From: Pseudohongiella sp.
Lineage (GTDB): Bacteria; Pseudomonadota; Gammaproteobacteria; Pseudomonadales; Pseudohongiellaceae
Length of the DNA: 64,000 nucleotides
Direction of reading: 5' to 3'
Assembly: GCA_030651695.1 (NCBI GenBank)
Contig: JAUSCD010000030.1
Coordinates: 1 to 64,000 of the forward strand
Shown here piece after piece: positions 9,871 through 20,111 of this stretch. The first letter of the stretch is position 1; every line of letters starts with the position of its first letter. Both the position numbers and the translations under genes were made by a program. The notes beneath the pieces are model-generated. The model did not search any database. It had not been told where the DNA came from and saw only the letters and a list, made by a program, of their open reading frames with translations.

Positions 9871-11363
9871 GTGATACCACGCAGGCAGATCCTATTTTTC
9901 GTCCCGTTATGGTGCTGATGTCGGGACGTATGTTTGGTTTTCTTGCGGCTTTTTTTATTCCGGTAGTGCTGGCCAGATTGTTTGACCAGAGTGATTTTGG
10001 TTCCTACAAGCAGCTTTTTTTGATCCACACCACCTTATTTGGTTTGGCGCAATTGGGTATGGCAGAAAGCCTCTACTATTTTCTGCCGATGGAGAAAAAT
10101 CGCAGTGGCGCATATATCGTAAACGCGTTACTGCTTATGGGTGGCGCCGGGGCAATCTGTGCTTTGGTGTTGTGGTGGCAGAGTGACGCAATTGCGCTGC
10201 TGCTCAACAACGTTGAGTTGGCACAGTACATTCCTCTCGTCGGCATCTATCTTCTTCTGATACTTCTTGGTTTGCTCCTTGAGATTGTTCTTACTGTCAG
10301 GAGACAACACGTAGGCGCTTCGATCAGCTATGCGGGTACTGATCTGCTAAGAGCAATATTTTTTGTTGTTCCGGTGTTATGGGTCGCTGACCTGGGTTGG
10401 CTGATGGCAGGGGCGGTGGCTTTTGCATCAATCAGATTGTTGGCTACGTTGATCTATCTGATGCGGACCAACGATATAGTGCTTCGGACAGATCTCCATC
10501 ATTTCAAAAGACATACAGCTTACGCCCTGCCGTTTGGACTGGCCGGATTCATCGAAGTTATTCAGCTTAATATCCATCTTTACGCGGTTGCCTATTTTTT
10601 TGATGTAGCGACCTTCGCGATCTATGCCGTTGGATGTCTGCAGGTGCCATTGATAGACATCCTGATGACCTCGACATCCAATGTGATGATGGTCAATATG
10701 CGGCAAAAACTTGTGCAGCAGGACTATCGTGCTGCACTTGAGATATGGATAGACGCCGTAAAAAAAATATCCATGGTTCTGTTCCCGTTGGTCACGCTGC
10801 TGATCCTTGTAGCCCCCGCATTAATCGTACTGTTGTTCGGAGAAGCTTATCGCGCAAGTGTCCCCGTATTCATCGTTTGGGCCGCCAGCAGCGTCCTGGT
10901 CTGTCTGATGACTGACGGCGTGTTAAGGGTATTCGCACAAAATCGTTTCCTCATACTGCAGAACATATTGAAGCTCGCGATAATTGTGCTTCTGATTCAA
11001 AGCTTTCTCGAGGGTCTGCACCTGATAGGGGCGGTGCTGGTCACAACAATGGCGACAATGGTTATCAAGATTATAGCCGTCGCCAGAGTGCGCTCACTAC
11101 TTAACGCGACCTGGTCAGAGGTGCTGCCGTGGGGCAGCCAGGCTGGCACTGCTCTGATTTGTGGTCTTGCAGCTTTGCCATGTGTGCTCATGATCAATCT
11201 ATGGCAGCTCACAGGATTGCTGATGCTGCTCGGTGTAAGCACGGTTTTTACCCTGAGTTATATCCTGTTGTTGCTGTGGCTTGGTCCTTTGTCTGGTAAA
11301 GAAAAAGGCCAGCTGATCGCGTGGGCAAGCGCCCCGTTGCTGCGACACCGAACCAATCAATAA
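9867..11363 (+). CDS. Wzx-type polysaccharide flippase (MVF/PST family)
   Basis: Polytopic ~498 aa; FFIPVVLARLFDQSDFGSYKQLFLIHTTLFGLAQLGMAESLYYFLP; GTG start overlapping upstream stop. Confidence 0.85.
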   Translation: MSDTTQADPIFRPVMVLMSGRMFGFLAAFFIPVVLARLFDQSDFGSYKQLFLIHTTLFGLAQLGMAESLYYFLPMEKNRSGAYIVNALLLMGGAGAICALVLWWQSDAIALLLNNVELAQYIPLVGIYLLLILLGLLLEIVLTVRRQHVGASISYAGTDLLRAIFFVVPVLWVADLGWLMAGAVAFASIRLLATLIYLMRTNDIVLRTDLHHFKRHTAYALPFGLAGFIEVIQLNIHLYAVAYFFDVATFAIYAVGCLQVPLIDILMTSTSNVMMVNMRQKLVQQDYRAALEIWIDAVKKISMVLFPLVTLLILVAPALIVLLFGEAYRASVPVFIVWAASSVLVCLMTDGVLRVFAQNRFLILQNILKLAIIVLLIQSFLEGLHLIGAVLVTTMATMVIKIIAVARVRSLLNATWSEVLPWGSQAGTALICGLAALPCVLMINLWQLTGLLMLLGVSTVFTLSYILLLLWLGPLSGKEKGQLIAWASAPLLRHRTNQ

Positions 11364-11374
11364 GAGGTGCATCT

Positions 11375-13345
11375 ATGTGTGGAATTGCCGGAATCGTCGG
11401 AGTGAGTGGCCAGCCTGTTTATCACGGAGAGATTAAAGCGATGTGTGATTCCATTCTGCATCGTGGCCCGGATGATGATGGCTATTTTGTCGACGGACCG
11501 GCGGGTCTCGGTATGCGGAGGCTCAGCATTATTGATGTCAACAGCGGTCACCAGCCGGCATGGAACGAGACAAACGATATCTGTGTGGTGTTGAACGGGG
11601 AAATCTACAATTATCGGGAATTGCGACTGGAACTGATGAGCAAAGGCCACATATTCAAGTCCGGCTCTGATACTGAAGTGATTGTGCATCTGTATGAGGA
11701 GATGGGGGAAGATTGTCTGCATCAACTGCGCGGGATGTTTGCATTCGCGATATGGGACAAGACGAAGCAGATACTACTGCTGGCTCGTGACCGATTAGGA
11801 ATAAAACCACTCTACTACGCAGAGGCCAACGGGCGTCTATTGTTCGCCTCGGAAATGAAAGCCCTGTTGCAATTGCCTGACATCAAGAAGGAGTTGAACT
11901 GGGAGTCCGTCAATTATCTGTTCTCATTTCTGTCGACTCCCGGTGATGAAAGTATACTAAAGGGCGTGCATAAACTGCAGCCGGGTCATTACTTGCGCGT
12001 GTGTCAGGGGAAACCGGTAGAAAACATACAATACTGGGACGTGCAATTCACACCGGACACCATCAGAAGTGAACAGGATACGGTTGGTATTCTGCGTGAA
12101 AAGCTGCAGGAAGCTGTCAGGTACTGCATGGTCAGTGACGTACCTGTTGGGGCATTTTTAAGCGGAGGTCTGGACTCAAGCTCAGTCGTAGCAATGATGT
12201 CACGTGAGCAGAGAGCCCCGGTCAAAACATTTTCGATCGGTTTTCCCGAGCCAGCTTATGATGAAACGGCTTACGCAAGACAGGTCGCCAGCGTCATGGG
12301 ATCAGAGCACCATGAGCTGATGCTCGATGCAGATGTGGCCGGTCAGATGCAAAAACTTGCTTGGTTTCTGGATGAGCCCTTCGGAGACTCTTCTGCCATA
12401 CCTACTTACATGGTCTCCCAGCTGGCATCCGGACACGTAAAAGTCATTTTATCCGGTGACGGTGGCGACGAGATCTTTGCTGGTTACGACAAATACATGG
12501 TTGAGCGCAAGGAGCGCAGCCGCGATGCCATCCCTCAACCGCTGCGGAAAATGATTGGTGCATTTGCAGAGCATCTGCCGGAAGGGACTAAAGGCCGCAA
12601 CTATTTGCGTCATCTGGCATTGAGCGGCAAACATCGCTATCTGGATGCCTCCAGTCTGTTCGGAGTGAGCCAGAAATCCTCATTGTTTACAGCAGATTTT
12701 TCCCGGCAAATTCGTGCTACTGACAGTTGGTGTAGAGCCAGTGAACTGTTGGCAAATTCCGGGGATTCACATTGGTTATCTTCGCTGCAGTATCACGACC
12801 TGAAGACATATTTGCCACTGGATATATTAACCAAAGTGGATCGCATGAGCATGGCAAACTCCATCGAAGTGCGTGTTCCCCTACTGGATCACAAACTGGT
12901 TGAGTTTGCGGCAACAATTCCCGCCGATATGAAAATAAAACAGGGTCGCACCAAACATATTTTCAAGGAGGCAATGCGCGGGATACTGCCTGATGAACTG
13001 ATAGACAGGCGTAAGCAGGGATTCGCGGTGCCGTTGGGTCACTGGTTTCGCGGGCAGTTGAACAGTTTCGTTCGTGAGTTGTTGCTCTCCGAGAGAAGTC
13101 TTTCGCGTGGAATATTCAATGCTTCCTATATAGAAAAAATAATTGCCTTGCATGATCGTGGCCGGCCTATGGATCAGCATTTGTGGGTTCTGATTTCTTT
13201 TGAACTCTGGTGTCAGAATTTCATGGACAAAGATCTGGTCAGTAGAGCAGCTGTGGAGCATGTAGCAAAAAACGCTGCCCAAAAACCCCGAAACAACATC
13301 CTGAGCTGCCCGGAAATTCTCTACAGCTACTCAGTTGGAAGATAA
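11375..13345 (+). CDS. Glutamine-dependent asparagine synthetase-type amidotransferase (copy 1)
   Basis: MCGIAGIVG N-terminal Cys nucleophile, LHRGPDD, LSGGLDSSSVVAMM PP-loop, SGDGGDEIFAGYDKY. Confidence 0.95.
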   Translation: MCGIAGIVGVSGQPVYHGEIKAMCDSILHRGPDDDGYFVDGPAGLGMRRLSIIDVNSGHQPAWNETNDICVVLNGEIYNYRELRLELMSKGHIFKSGSDTEVIVHLYEEMGEDCLHQLRGMFAFAIWDKTKQILLLARDRLGIKPLYYAEANGRLLFASEMKALLQLPDIKKELNWESVNYLFSFLSTPGDESILKGVHKLQPGHYLRVCQGKPVENIQYWDVQFTPDTIRSEQDTVGILREKLQEAVRYCMVSDVPVGAFLSGGLDSSSVVAMMSREQRAPVKTFSIGFPEPAYDETAYARQVASVMGSEHHELMLDADVAGQMQKLAWFLDEPFGDSSAIPTYMVSQLASGHVKVILSGDGGDEIFAGYDKYMVERKERSRDAIPQPLRKMIGAFAEHLPEGTKGRNYLRHLALSGKHRYLDASSLFGVSQKSSLFTADFSRQIRATDSWCRASELLANSGDSHWLSSLQYHDLKTYLPLDILTKVDRMSMANSIEVRVPLLDHKLVEFAATIPADMKIKQGRTKHIFKEAMRGILPDELIDRRKQGFAVPLGHWFRGQLNSFVRELLLSERSLSRGIFNASYIEKIIALHDRGRPMDQHLWVLISFELWCQNFMDKDLVSRAAVEHVAKNAAQKPRNNILSCPEILYSYSVGR

Positions 13346-13566
13346 TCTGCCAGCATCCTGGAATCAGGGGTTTTTAACTCCGCCAGCTTCAGTGTTTTAC
13401 CTGATACCGATGACCCTGGAGAGTCTTTAACCTAAGACTTGACGCATATTATTCTGCTCACGATTAACAAACATCGCAAAAACTGGATGGGACGAAGTAT
13501 TTCCGTCCTGTTTAGACGTTTCTCGAAAAATGCAACGTAAAGCTCTTAATAATCGGGAATTCCATA

Positions 13567-14667
13567 ATGAGTTCTGTTGATCTGGTGATCGACTCCGTCC
13601 TTCCCCGCAAACGTATTGCTGTGATAGCTCCAGGTATGGAAATTCTTGGGGGGCAGGGTGTTCAGGCTGCTGCATTGATGAATGAGCTGGCGAATGATGG
13701 TTTTAATGTTACGTTTATACCGGTCAATCCGCGTTTTCCGCGCACACTGGCATGGCTCCGGAAAATACCTTATCTGCGAACCTTGCTTAATCAATGGTTG
13801 TACAGGTTGTCGCTCAGGGCGATAAAAAATGTTGACGTTGTCCATCTCTTCTCTGCGTCGTATTGGTCGTTTCTATTGGCACAAGTGCCTGCAATCGATG
13901 CATGTACCCGATATGGAAAACCGGTGATCCTGAACTACCACAGCGGCGAGGCAGACGACCATCTGCGTAACTGGGGCATGTGGGTGCACCCATGGATCGA
14001 ACGAGTCGAAAAAATTGTTGTGCCGTCGTTGTATCTCCAGCAGGTGTTTGCCAGCTATGGTTACAAGGCCCGGGTTATTCCAAACATAGTCAGTCTCAGA
14101 CAGTTCAACTATCGGCAACGAAAACCAATCCTTCCTCACTTGTTATCAGTAAGAAATCTGGAATCTATCTATAGAGTCGGCAATACGCTTGCCGCCTACC
14201 GGTTGATAAAGGAAAAGTTCCCCGGGGCAACACTCACCGTCGCCGGTTACGGGAGTGAAGAGCAGAAGTTAAAAGCTTATGTTCGTGAAAACAATATCAG
14301 GGATGTCATCTTTGTCGGGCGCGTTGAACCGGACAATATCGCTGCTCTCTACGACCAGGCTGACATTTTTGTCAATTCGTCCGTGGTGGACAATCAGCCG
14401 CTTTCAATACTCGAGGCTTTTGCAGCAGGTCTGCCAGTTATCAGTACCTCGGTAGGCGACATACCGCAAATGATAACGCACCAGAAAACCGGGCTACTGG
14501 TCGCGGCAGATCAGCCTGACGCGATTGCCGAAGCAGTTTTCTGGATTCTTGAACACCAGTCAGAAACCGCAGAAATCGCTGGTGCGGCGCGTTGCAGTGT
14601 TAAGAAATACACATGGCAATGCGTGCGTACCGAGTGGACCAACCTTTTTGAAGAGACCACATCATGA
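13567..14667 (+). CDS. Glycosyltransferase family 4
   Basis: RIAVIAPGMEILGGQGVQAAALMNELA, LTVAGYGSEEQKLKAYV, DIFVNSSVVDNQPLSILEAFAAGLPVISTSVGDIPQM. Confidence 0.93.
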   Translation: MSSVDLVIDSVLPRKRIAVIAPGMEILGGQGVQAAALMNELANDGFNVTFIPVNPRFPRTLAWLRKIPYLRTLLNQWLYRLSLRAIKNVDVVHLFSASYWSFLLAQVPAIDACTRYGKPVILNYHSGEADDHLRNWGMWVHPWIERVEKIVVPSLYLQQVFASYGYKARVIPNIVSLRQFNYRQRKPILPHLLSVRNLESIYRVGNTLAAYRLIKEKFPGATLTVAGYGSEEQKLKAYVRENNIRDVIFVGRVEPDNIAALYDQADIFVNSSVVDNQPLSILEAFAAGLPVISTSVGDIPQMITHQKTGLLVAADQPDAIAEAVFWILEHQSETAEIAGAARCSVKKYTWQCVRTEWTNLFEETTS

Positions 14668-16928
14668 GACTGCAGAAGCTGTTAAATATGGCCCCCGCGG
14701 AAATAGTCTGCAGAAGTCGCCAGGCCGTACTCAAGACGGTAGAGCGGGTCAGCTATTCCCCTGTGGATCCTGTGCGCCAGGTCAGCGAACTCTTCTATTG
14801 CCTGGACGAAGATCTCAACGATGCAGAAAGTCCATCGTCGCTTTTTAAACACGGTTATCAAGAGTATGCAACAGAAAGTCTGCAACTGCGGTTCCGGGCG
14901 TTAGCGCAGCAACGGTTTTTTCCCGGAGCAAGTGATGCGCTAGCCCCCGGTATGATAAGTCTGTATCTGCCAAACCTGCGTGATGAGGTTATCAAAGACG
15001 CTGAAACCATCTGTAGTGGAAAGTACTACACCCTGGGCTACGGCTGGCTGGCATTTGACAAAGATAATGCCAGCGGTACCAACTGGCATCTGGATGCAGT
15101 CTCCGGAACGGTTTCACCATTTGTGCACTGGAGTCGAATTGATGCTTTGAACTTTGCACAGGTGGGTGACAGCAAAGTTGTGTGGGAATTAAATCGTCAC
15201 CAGTGGTTGTTGCAGTTGGGTATGGCGTGGCAATTCACTGGCGATGATAAATATGCCGTGGTATTCACACAGAAGTTGCGGGCATGGATGCAGGAAAACC
15301 CGCCGGGTTTTGGAATAAACTGGACCAGTTCTCTGGAGGTTTCCTACCGCCTGATTTCCTGGTGCTGGGCTTTGGTGATGTTCAGAAACTCATCAAGAGT
15401 CTCACCGTTCATGCATCTGAGCATAATGTCCTGGCTGCAGGCACATGCGTTGCACATAGAGCGCTACCTCTCGATCTACTACTCTCCGAACACCCATCTG
15501 ACAGGCGAAGCATTGGGCCTGTATTACGCAGGTGTACTTTTCCCCGAAATAAACGGCTCCGCGCGCTGGCGTTCGCTGGGCAGGAAAATCCTGCTGGAGC
15601 AGCTCGGGCGGCAGGTTCATGAGGACGGTGTGTACTTCGAGCAATCTACAAACTATCAGTACTATACCGTAGAGATATATCTGCACTTCATGATTCTGTC
15701 GCAGCGCAACGGCGATGAGTTACCAGACAGCTTTCTTGATCGTGTGCAAACCATGCTGGATTTTCTGCTTGATATGCGCAGACCTGATGGAACCGTCCCT
15801 GCGGTTGGTGACATGGATGGCGGCAGTCTGTTTCCGGTCGTGCACCGCAAAGCGGGAGACTTCAGCGCAGCATTCTCAATTGCTGCGGTATTGTTCGACC
15901 GACAGGACTATGCGTGGGCCGCAGGCAGCAGCACACCGGAACTTGTCTGTCTGATGGGCGCTGCCGGGCACTACGCTTTGATGGCCATGAGGAAAAAAGC
16001 CCCGCTGGTGATCAGCTCGTGCCTCTATCCGGATGGCGGCTACCTTATTATGAGAAATGACCGGCATGCGCGCGGTCATCAAATGATTTTTGATGTGGGT
16101 CCACTTGGCTGTCCGGATAGCGCGGCACACGGGCATGCAGATCTGCTGGCCATCCAGTGCAGCGCGTTTGGCGATAACTACCTGGTGGACGCGGGCACTG
16201 ACAACTACACGGCTGACCCGCAGTGGCGCAATTATTTTCGCAGCACGCAAGCGCACAATACAGTTTGTGTAGACGGTCTTTCCCAGGCTGAGCCGGTTGG
16301 TCCGTTCTCATGGCAAAGCCGACGGCCCGTTGTCAGCCTTCGCAGTTGTTGGACCACCCCGCAAATGTCTCTGGTTGATGCGAGCCACGATGCCTGGAGC
16401 AATTTGCCGGACCCGGTTACACACCGTCGCAGGATTATTTTTGTCAGACGCAGATATTGGGTACTGATTGATGATCTCTGCGCGAAGCAATCTCATAAGT
16501 TCGATCTCAATTTTCAATTTTCACCTATTGAGATCAGTCTGGAGAACGAAAGCTGGGTTCGTGCGAAGGGGGCAAGTGGCAGTTGCCTGATGATGCACAT
16601 CAGTGCCAACAGCAAACTGAAGTACGCCATCTCCAGCGGCCAGGAGAATCCACCACGTGGCTGGATATCAGAGAACTATGGTCAGAGAATTCCCGCACCT
16701 TCTCTGAGTTGTACGACAGAGTCGGACAAGCCGGTGCGCTTTATTACCATATTGTTACCGCTACCGGAATCAGCGATGGACGCGCCTGCAGTAACAGTGC
16801 GGCAGTCTGAATCAGAGTCAGGGTCGGATTACATACAGATAGATTTTCATGACAGTAAAAGTGATCTGATTGTGGTATCAGACTCCGACGTCACCATGAC
16901 AAGAGGGATTGGTCTGTGTGCGGAATAG
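14664..16928 (+). CDS. Heparinase II/III / alginate lyase family protein
   Basis: NWTSSLEVSYRLISWCWAL, SPNTHLTGEALGLYYAG, YFEQSTNYQYYTVEIYLHFM, GCPDSAAHGHADLLAIQCSAFGDNYLVDAGTDNYTADPQWRNYFRSTQAHNTVCVDG. Confidence 0.92.
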   Translation: MRLQKLLNMAPAEIVCRSRQAVLKTVERVSYSPVDPVRQVSELFYCLDEDLNDAESPSSLFKHGYQEYATESLQLRFRALAQQRFFPGASDALAPGMISLYLPNLRDEVIKDAETICSGKYYTLGYGWLAFDKDNASGTNWHLDAVSGTVSPFVHWSRIDALNFAQVGDSKVVWELNRHQWLLQLGMAWQFTGDDKYAVVFTQKLRAWMQENPPGFGINWTSSLEVSYRLISWCWALVMFRNSSRVSPFMHLSIMSWLQAHALHIERYLSIYYSPNTHLTGEALGLYYAGVLFPEINGSARWRSLGRKILLEQLGRQVHEDGVYFEQSTNYQYYTVEIYLHFMILSQRNGDELPDSFLDRVQTMLDFLLDMRRPDGTVPAVGDMDGGSLFPVVHRKAGDFSAAFSIAAVLFDRQDYAWAAGSSTPELVCLMGAAGHYALMAMRKKAPLVISSCLYPDGGYLIMRNDRHARGHQMIFDVGPLGCPDSAAHGHADLLAIQCSAFGDNYLVDAGTDNYTADPQWRNYFRSTQAHNTVCVDGLSQAEPVGPFSWQSRRPVVSLRSCWTTPQMSLVDASHDAWSNLPDPVTHRRRIIFVRRRYWVLIDDLCAKQSHKFDLNFQFSPIEISLENESWVRAKGASGSCLMMHISANSKLKYAISSGQENPPRGWISENYGQRIPAPSLSCTTESDKPVRFITILLPLPESAMDAPAVTVRQSESESGSDYIQIDFHDSKSDLIVVSDSDVTMTRGIGLCAE

Positions 16929-18823
16929 CAGGAGTGCTCAAGCTCGACGCAAGTGCCCAGGTTAACGAAGAGGCGCTGATAAGTATGCGGGACACATTGC
17001 GCCATCGCGGTCCGGATGGCGCTGGCGTTATGGTTCATGGTCGGATCGGGCTCGCCCATCGCAGACTTGCCATTATCGACATTGAAGGCGGGCACCAGCC
17101 CATGCCAAACAAGTCCAGGGATTGCTGGATCAGTTACAACGGCGAGATCTATAACTACAAGAGTCTTCGCCGCCAGTTGGAGGTCTTGGGCTGCAGCTTC
17201 GAATCGGAGTCCGATACTGAGGTCGTGCTCTGCGCCTATGAGGTGTTCGGCGAAGTCTGTGTCGATTTGTTTGAAGGCATGTTTGCTTTTGCCATCTGGG
17301 ACAACCGACGCCAGCGACTGTTTCTGGCGCGTGACAAATTGGGCATAAAGCCGCTGTATTACAGCACTTCTGATACCGAATTCCGGTTTGCATCGGAGAT
17401 TAAGGCGTTACTGGTGCAGCCGACGCAGTCCCACGGATTTAACAAGGACGTATTGTCCGATTTTCTTGCAAACCGCTATGTGGCGGGATGCGAAACATTT
17501 TTCACGGGAATAAAAAAGCTGTTGCCCGCACAAACAATGATGTGGACAGAGCGTGAAGGATTCATACAGCGCAAGTATTGGAGTCCCCCTAAGACAAAGG
17601 AAAACAATAATTACACCACTCTTGACTACGTGGAGCAGGTAAAAAAGGCGCTGGATGAAGCGGTCAGCAGTCACCTTGTCAGTGATGTTCCGGTCGGGCT
17701 GTTTCTTTCCGGCGGACTGGATTCAACGGCGTTAGCTGTAATCATGAAGCCGATGGTCAACGAGCCTGTCAAAACGTTTTCAGTTGGATTCAGTGAAGCA
17801 TCTGCCAACGAATTGTCCTATGCCAGACTTGCCGCCGAAGCGGTGGGTTCTGAACATTATGATCTTGAAGTCAGCGCTGAGCAGTTTTTCGAAACCCTTC
17901 CTCATCTTATCTGGCACGAAGATGAGCCGCTGGCATTTACTTCAAGTGTGCCGCTGCACCTTTTATCAAAGCTTGCCAGAGAACACGTGAAGGTTGTGCT
18001 GACCGGTGAAGGTGCGGACGAGTTGTTTATTGGTTACGACTACCGTTACCGCGTCACCGCTTTTAATCAGCGTTGGGGGAACCGGTTCAACCAGATCAGT
18101 AGCGAGAGCGTGCGGGCAGCTATTGCCAGTCTGATTCCCGGGCTACCCTATCAGGTCAGACGTTATGTCGAACGTAGTTTCGTCGCTTTGGGAATTGAGC
18201 CCCGACAACTGTTCTGTGAGAACTTCTCAGTGTTTCGCGCGCAACATCGGTCAGCTGTGCTCAACGGAAACTTTGCAAATGCAGCCGATCCTCACCGTCA
18301 GACTCTGGATTTTTTTACGGCGGCAGGAAGTGAAATTATTCAATGCATGAGCCATGCCGATCTTCAGACCTATCTGGTCGAATTGCTGATGAAGCAAGAC
18401 CAGATGAGCATGTCGGCATCGGTGGAAAGCCGTGTGCCATTTCTGGACAACCGCCTTGTAGATCTTGTTGCCGCTATTCCTGCGCGTTTCAAAATGAACG
18501 GCTGGCAGACCAAGTCACTGCTGCGCGAAGCGGTGAGTGACATTATTCCGCCAGCCATTTTGCACCGCAAAAAAATGGGCTTCCCGGTACCCATAAGCGC
18601 CTGGTTGCGAGGGCCTTACTGGTCTCTGCTGGAAAAGATGATTCTTGGGCCGCGTGCACGAGACAGGGAGCTATTCGATTTCGAGGCAGTGCAACGGATG
18701 GCTCAGGAGCATCGCCGGGGAAAAGCCGACCACGGTGAGCGTTTATGGCTGCTATTGAATCTGGAAATCTGGTTACGGATATTTATCGACGGTGAAGACC
18801 CGGGTGCGATTTATGCCAATTGA
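16916..18823 (+). CDS. Glutamine-dependent asparagine synthetase-type amidotransferase (copy 2)
   Basis: GTG start; MCGIAGVLKL, LRHRGPDGAG, LSGGLDSTALAVIM, LTGEGADELFIGYDYRY. Confidence 0.95.
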   Translation: MCGIAGVLKLDASAQVNEEALISMRDTLRHRGPDGAGVMVHGRIGLAHRRLAIIDIEGGHQPMPNKSRDCWISYNGEIYNYKSLRRQLEVLGCSFESESDTEVVLCAYEVFGEVCVDLFEGMFAFAIWDNRRQRLFLARDKLGIKPLYYSTSDTEFRFASEIKALLVQPTQSHGFNKDVLSDFLANRYVAGCETFFTGIKKLLPAQTMMWTEREGFIQRKYWSPPKTKENNNYTTLDYVEQVKKALDEAVSSHLVSDVPVGLFLSGGLDSTALAVIMKPMVNEPVKTFSVGFSEASANELSYARLAAEAVGSEHYDLEVSAEQFFETLPHLIWHEDEPLAFTSSVPLHLLSKLAREHVKVVLTGEGADELFIGYDYRYRVTAFNQRWGNRFNQISSESVRAAIASLIPGLPYQVRRYVERSFVALGIEPRQLFCENFSVFRAQHRSAVLNGNFANAADPHRQTLDFFTAAGSEIIQCMSHADLQTYLVELLMKQDQMSMSASVESRVPFLDNRLVDLVAAIPARFKMNGWQTKSLLREAVSDIIPPAILHRKKMGFPVPISAWLRGPYWSLLEKMILGPRARDRELFDFEAVQRMAQEHRRGKADHGERLWLLLNLEIWLRIFIDGEDPGAIYAN

Positions 18824-20102
18824 TAGCAGCAAGACCAGGCTACGGATTCTATGGGTCAAAATGGGAGGACTGTGGCCAGCCAACTCAGGCGGGCGACTGC
18901 GCAGTTTCCACATCATTAATGAGCTTTCAAAGAGTCACGAGGTGACGGTACTGACGACGCATGGTCCGCTTGAAATGGGCGCAGGGCTACGTGAAAACCT
19001 TCCACTGTGTAAGCGGGTAGAGTCCTTCCTGTTTGCTCCCGCAAAAAAAGACAGCAGGCTGTTTTTGTTTTCGCTTGCAGCGTCGTGGCTGTCACGTTAC
19101 CCGGTTGATGTATACAAGCATCAATGTCCCGAGCTCGCAATGGAAGTAAAGACGCTGCTAGCCAGCGGCGATTTTGATCTTTGTATTGCAGACTTCCTGA
19201 CCGCGGTTCCCAATGTTCCTCTGGCTGGGGAAACCCCCGTTGTATTGTTCTCGCACAACGTTGAATACATGATCTGGCAACGTCTTTACGACAATGAACA
19301 GTTATGGCTGAAGAGACAATTGCTGGCAATTGAATGGCGAAAAATGCGCCGGTTTGAAACTCGTGTCTGCAACTCGGTTGCCACCACAATCTCAGTCTCT
19401 GAAGAGGATGCAGCGCAACTCAGAGAAGGTAGCCCTGATGCATGCATAACATCTGTACCAACGGGCGTTGATATTGAGTACTTCAGTCCGGCACCAGAAA
19501 CCGTAAAAAAGCCGGACTCCCTTGTGTTCAGCGGTTCCATGGACTGGTTCCCCAATGAAGAGGCAATGTTGTACTTCATAAAGGAAGTTCTGCCTCTGGT
19601 AAGAGCGAAGTCACCCGATGTAACGCTAACCATCGTCGGACGCAATCCGTCTGAGCTGCTGCGAACAACGGCGCAGAACCATGCAGTCGAAGTCACCGGC
19701 ACGGTGTCTGACATCCGTCCATGGCTGGTCAACGCTGAGCTGTATATTGTGCCGCTCAGAATAGGTGGCGGTACCCGACTGAAGATTTACGAGGCGCTGG
19801 CAATGGGACTGCCCGTGATCTCTTCCACCATCGGGGCGGAAGGCCTCGACCTCCAGGAAGGTACTCACATTGTTCGCGCCGATACTGCACAGGCATTTGC
19901 CGCGCAGATACTCCACTTGCTTGAGAACCCCGGTCTCCGTGAACAACTCGGTAAAAATGGCAGAGATCTGGTAGTAGAAAAATACTCCTGGTCCCGCATA
20001 GCAAGCAATTTCGAATTCCAATGCCGGGCAGCAGCACTGCAGCACGAGCCGGGACCTTCTTACAAAGAAATCACAGCAGATTTTAAAAACATCCGAAACT
20101 AA
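18813..20102 (+). CDS. Glycosyltransferase family 4
   Basis: LWPANSGGRLRSFHIINELS, DSLVFSGSMDWFPNEEAMLYFIKEVLPLV, VPLRIGGGTRLKIYEALAMGLPVISSTIGAEGL; ATG at 18813 overlaps upstream stop. Confidence 0.92.
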   Translation: MPIDSSKTRLRILWVKMGGLWPANSGGRLRSFHIINELSKSHEVTVLTTHGPLEMGAGLRENLPLCKRVESFLFAPAKKDSRLFLFSLAASWLSRYPVDVYKHQCPELAMEVKTLLASGDFDLCIADFLTAVPNVPLAGETPVVLFSHNVEYMIWQRLYDNEQLWLKRQLLAIEWRKMRRFETRVCNSVATTISVSEEDAAQLREGSPDACITSVPTGVDIEYFSPAPETVKKPDSLVFSGSMDWFPNEEAMLYFIKEVLPLVRAKSPDVTLTIVGRNPSELLRTTAQNHAVEVTGTVSDIRPWLVNAELYIVPLRIGGGTRLKIYEALAMGLPVISSTIGAEGLDLQEGTHIVRADTAQAFAAQILHLLENPGLREQLGKNGRDLVVEKYSWSRIASNFEFQCRAAALQHEPGPSYKEITADFKNIRN

Positions 20103-20111
20103 AAGGTAAAG

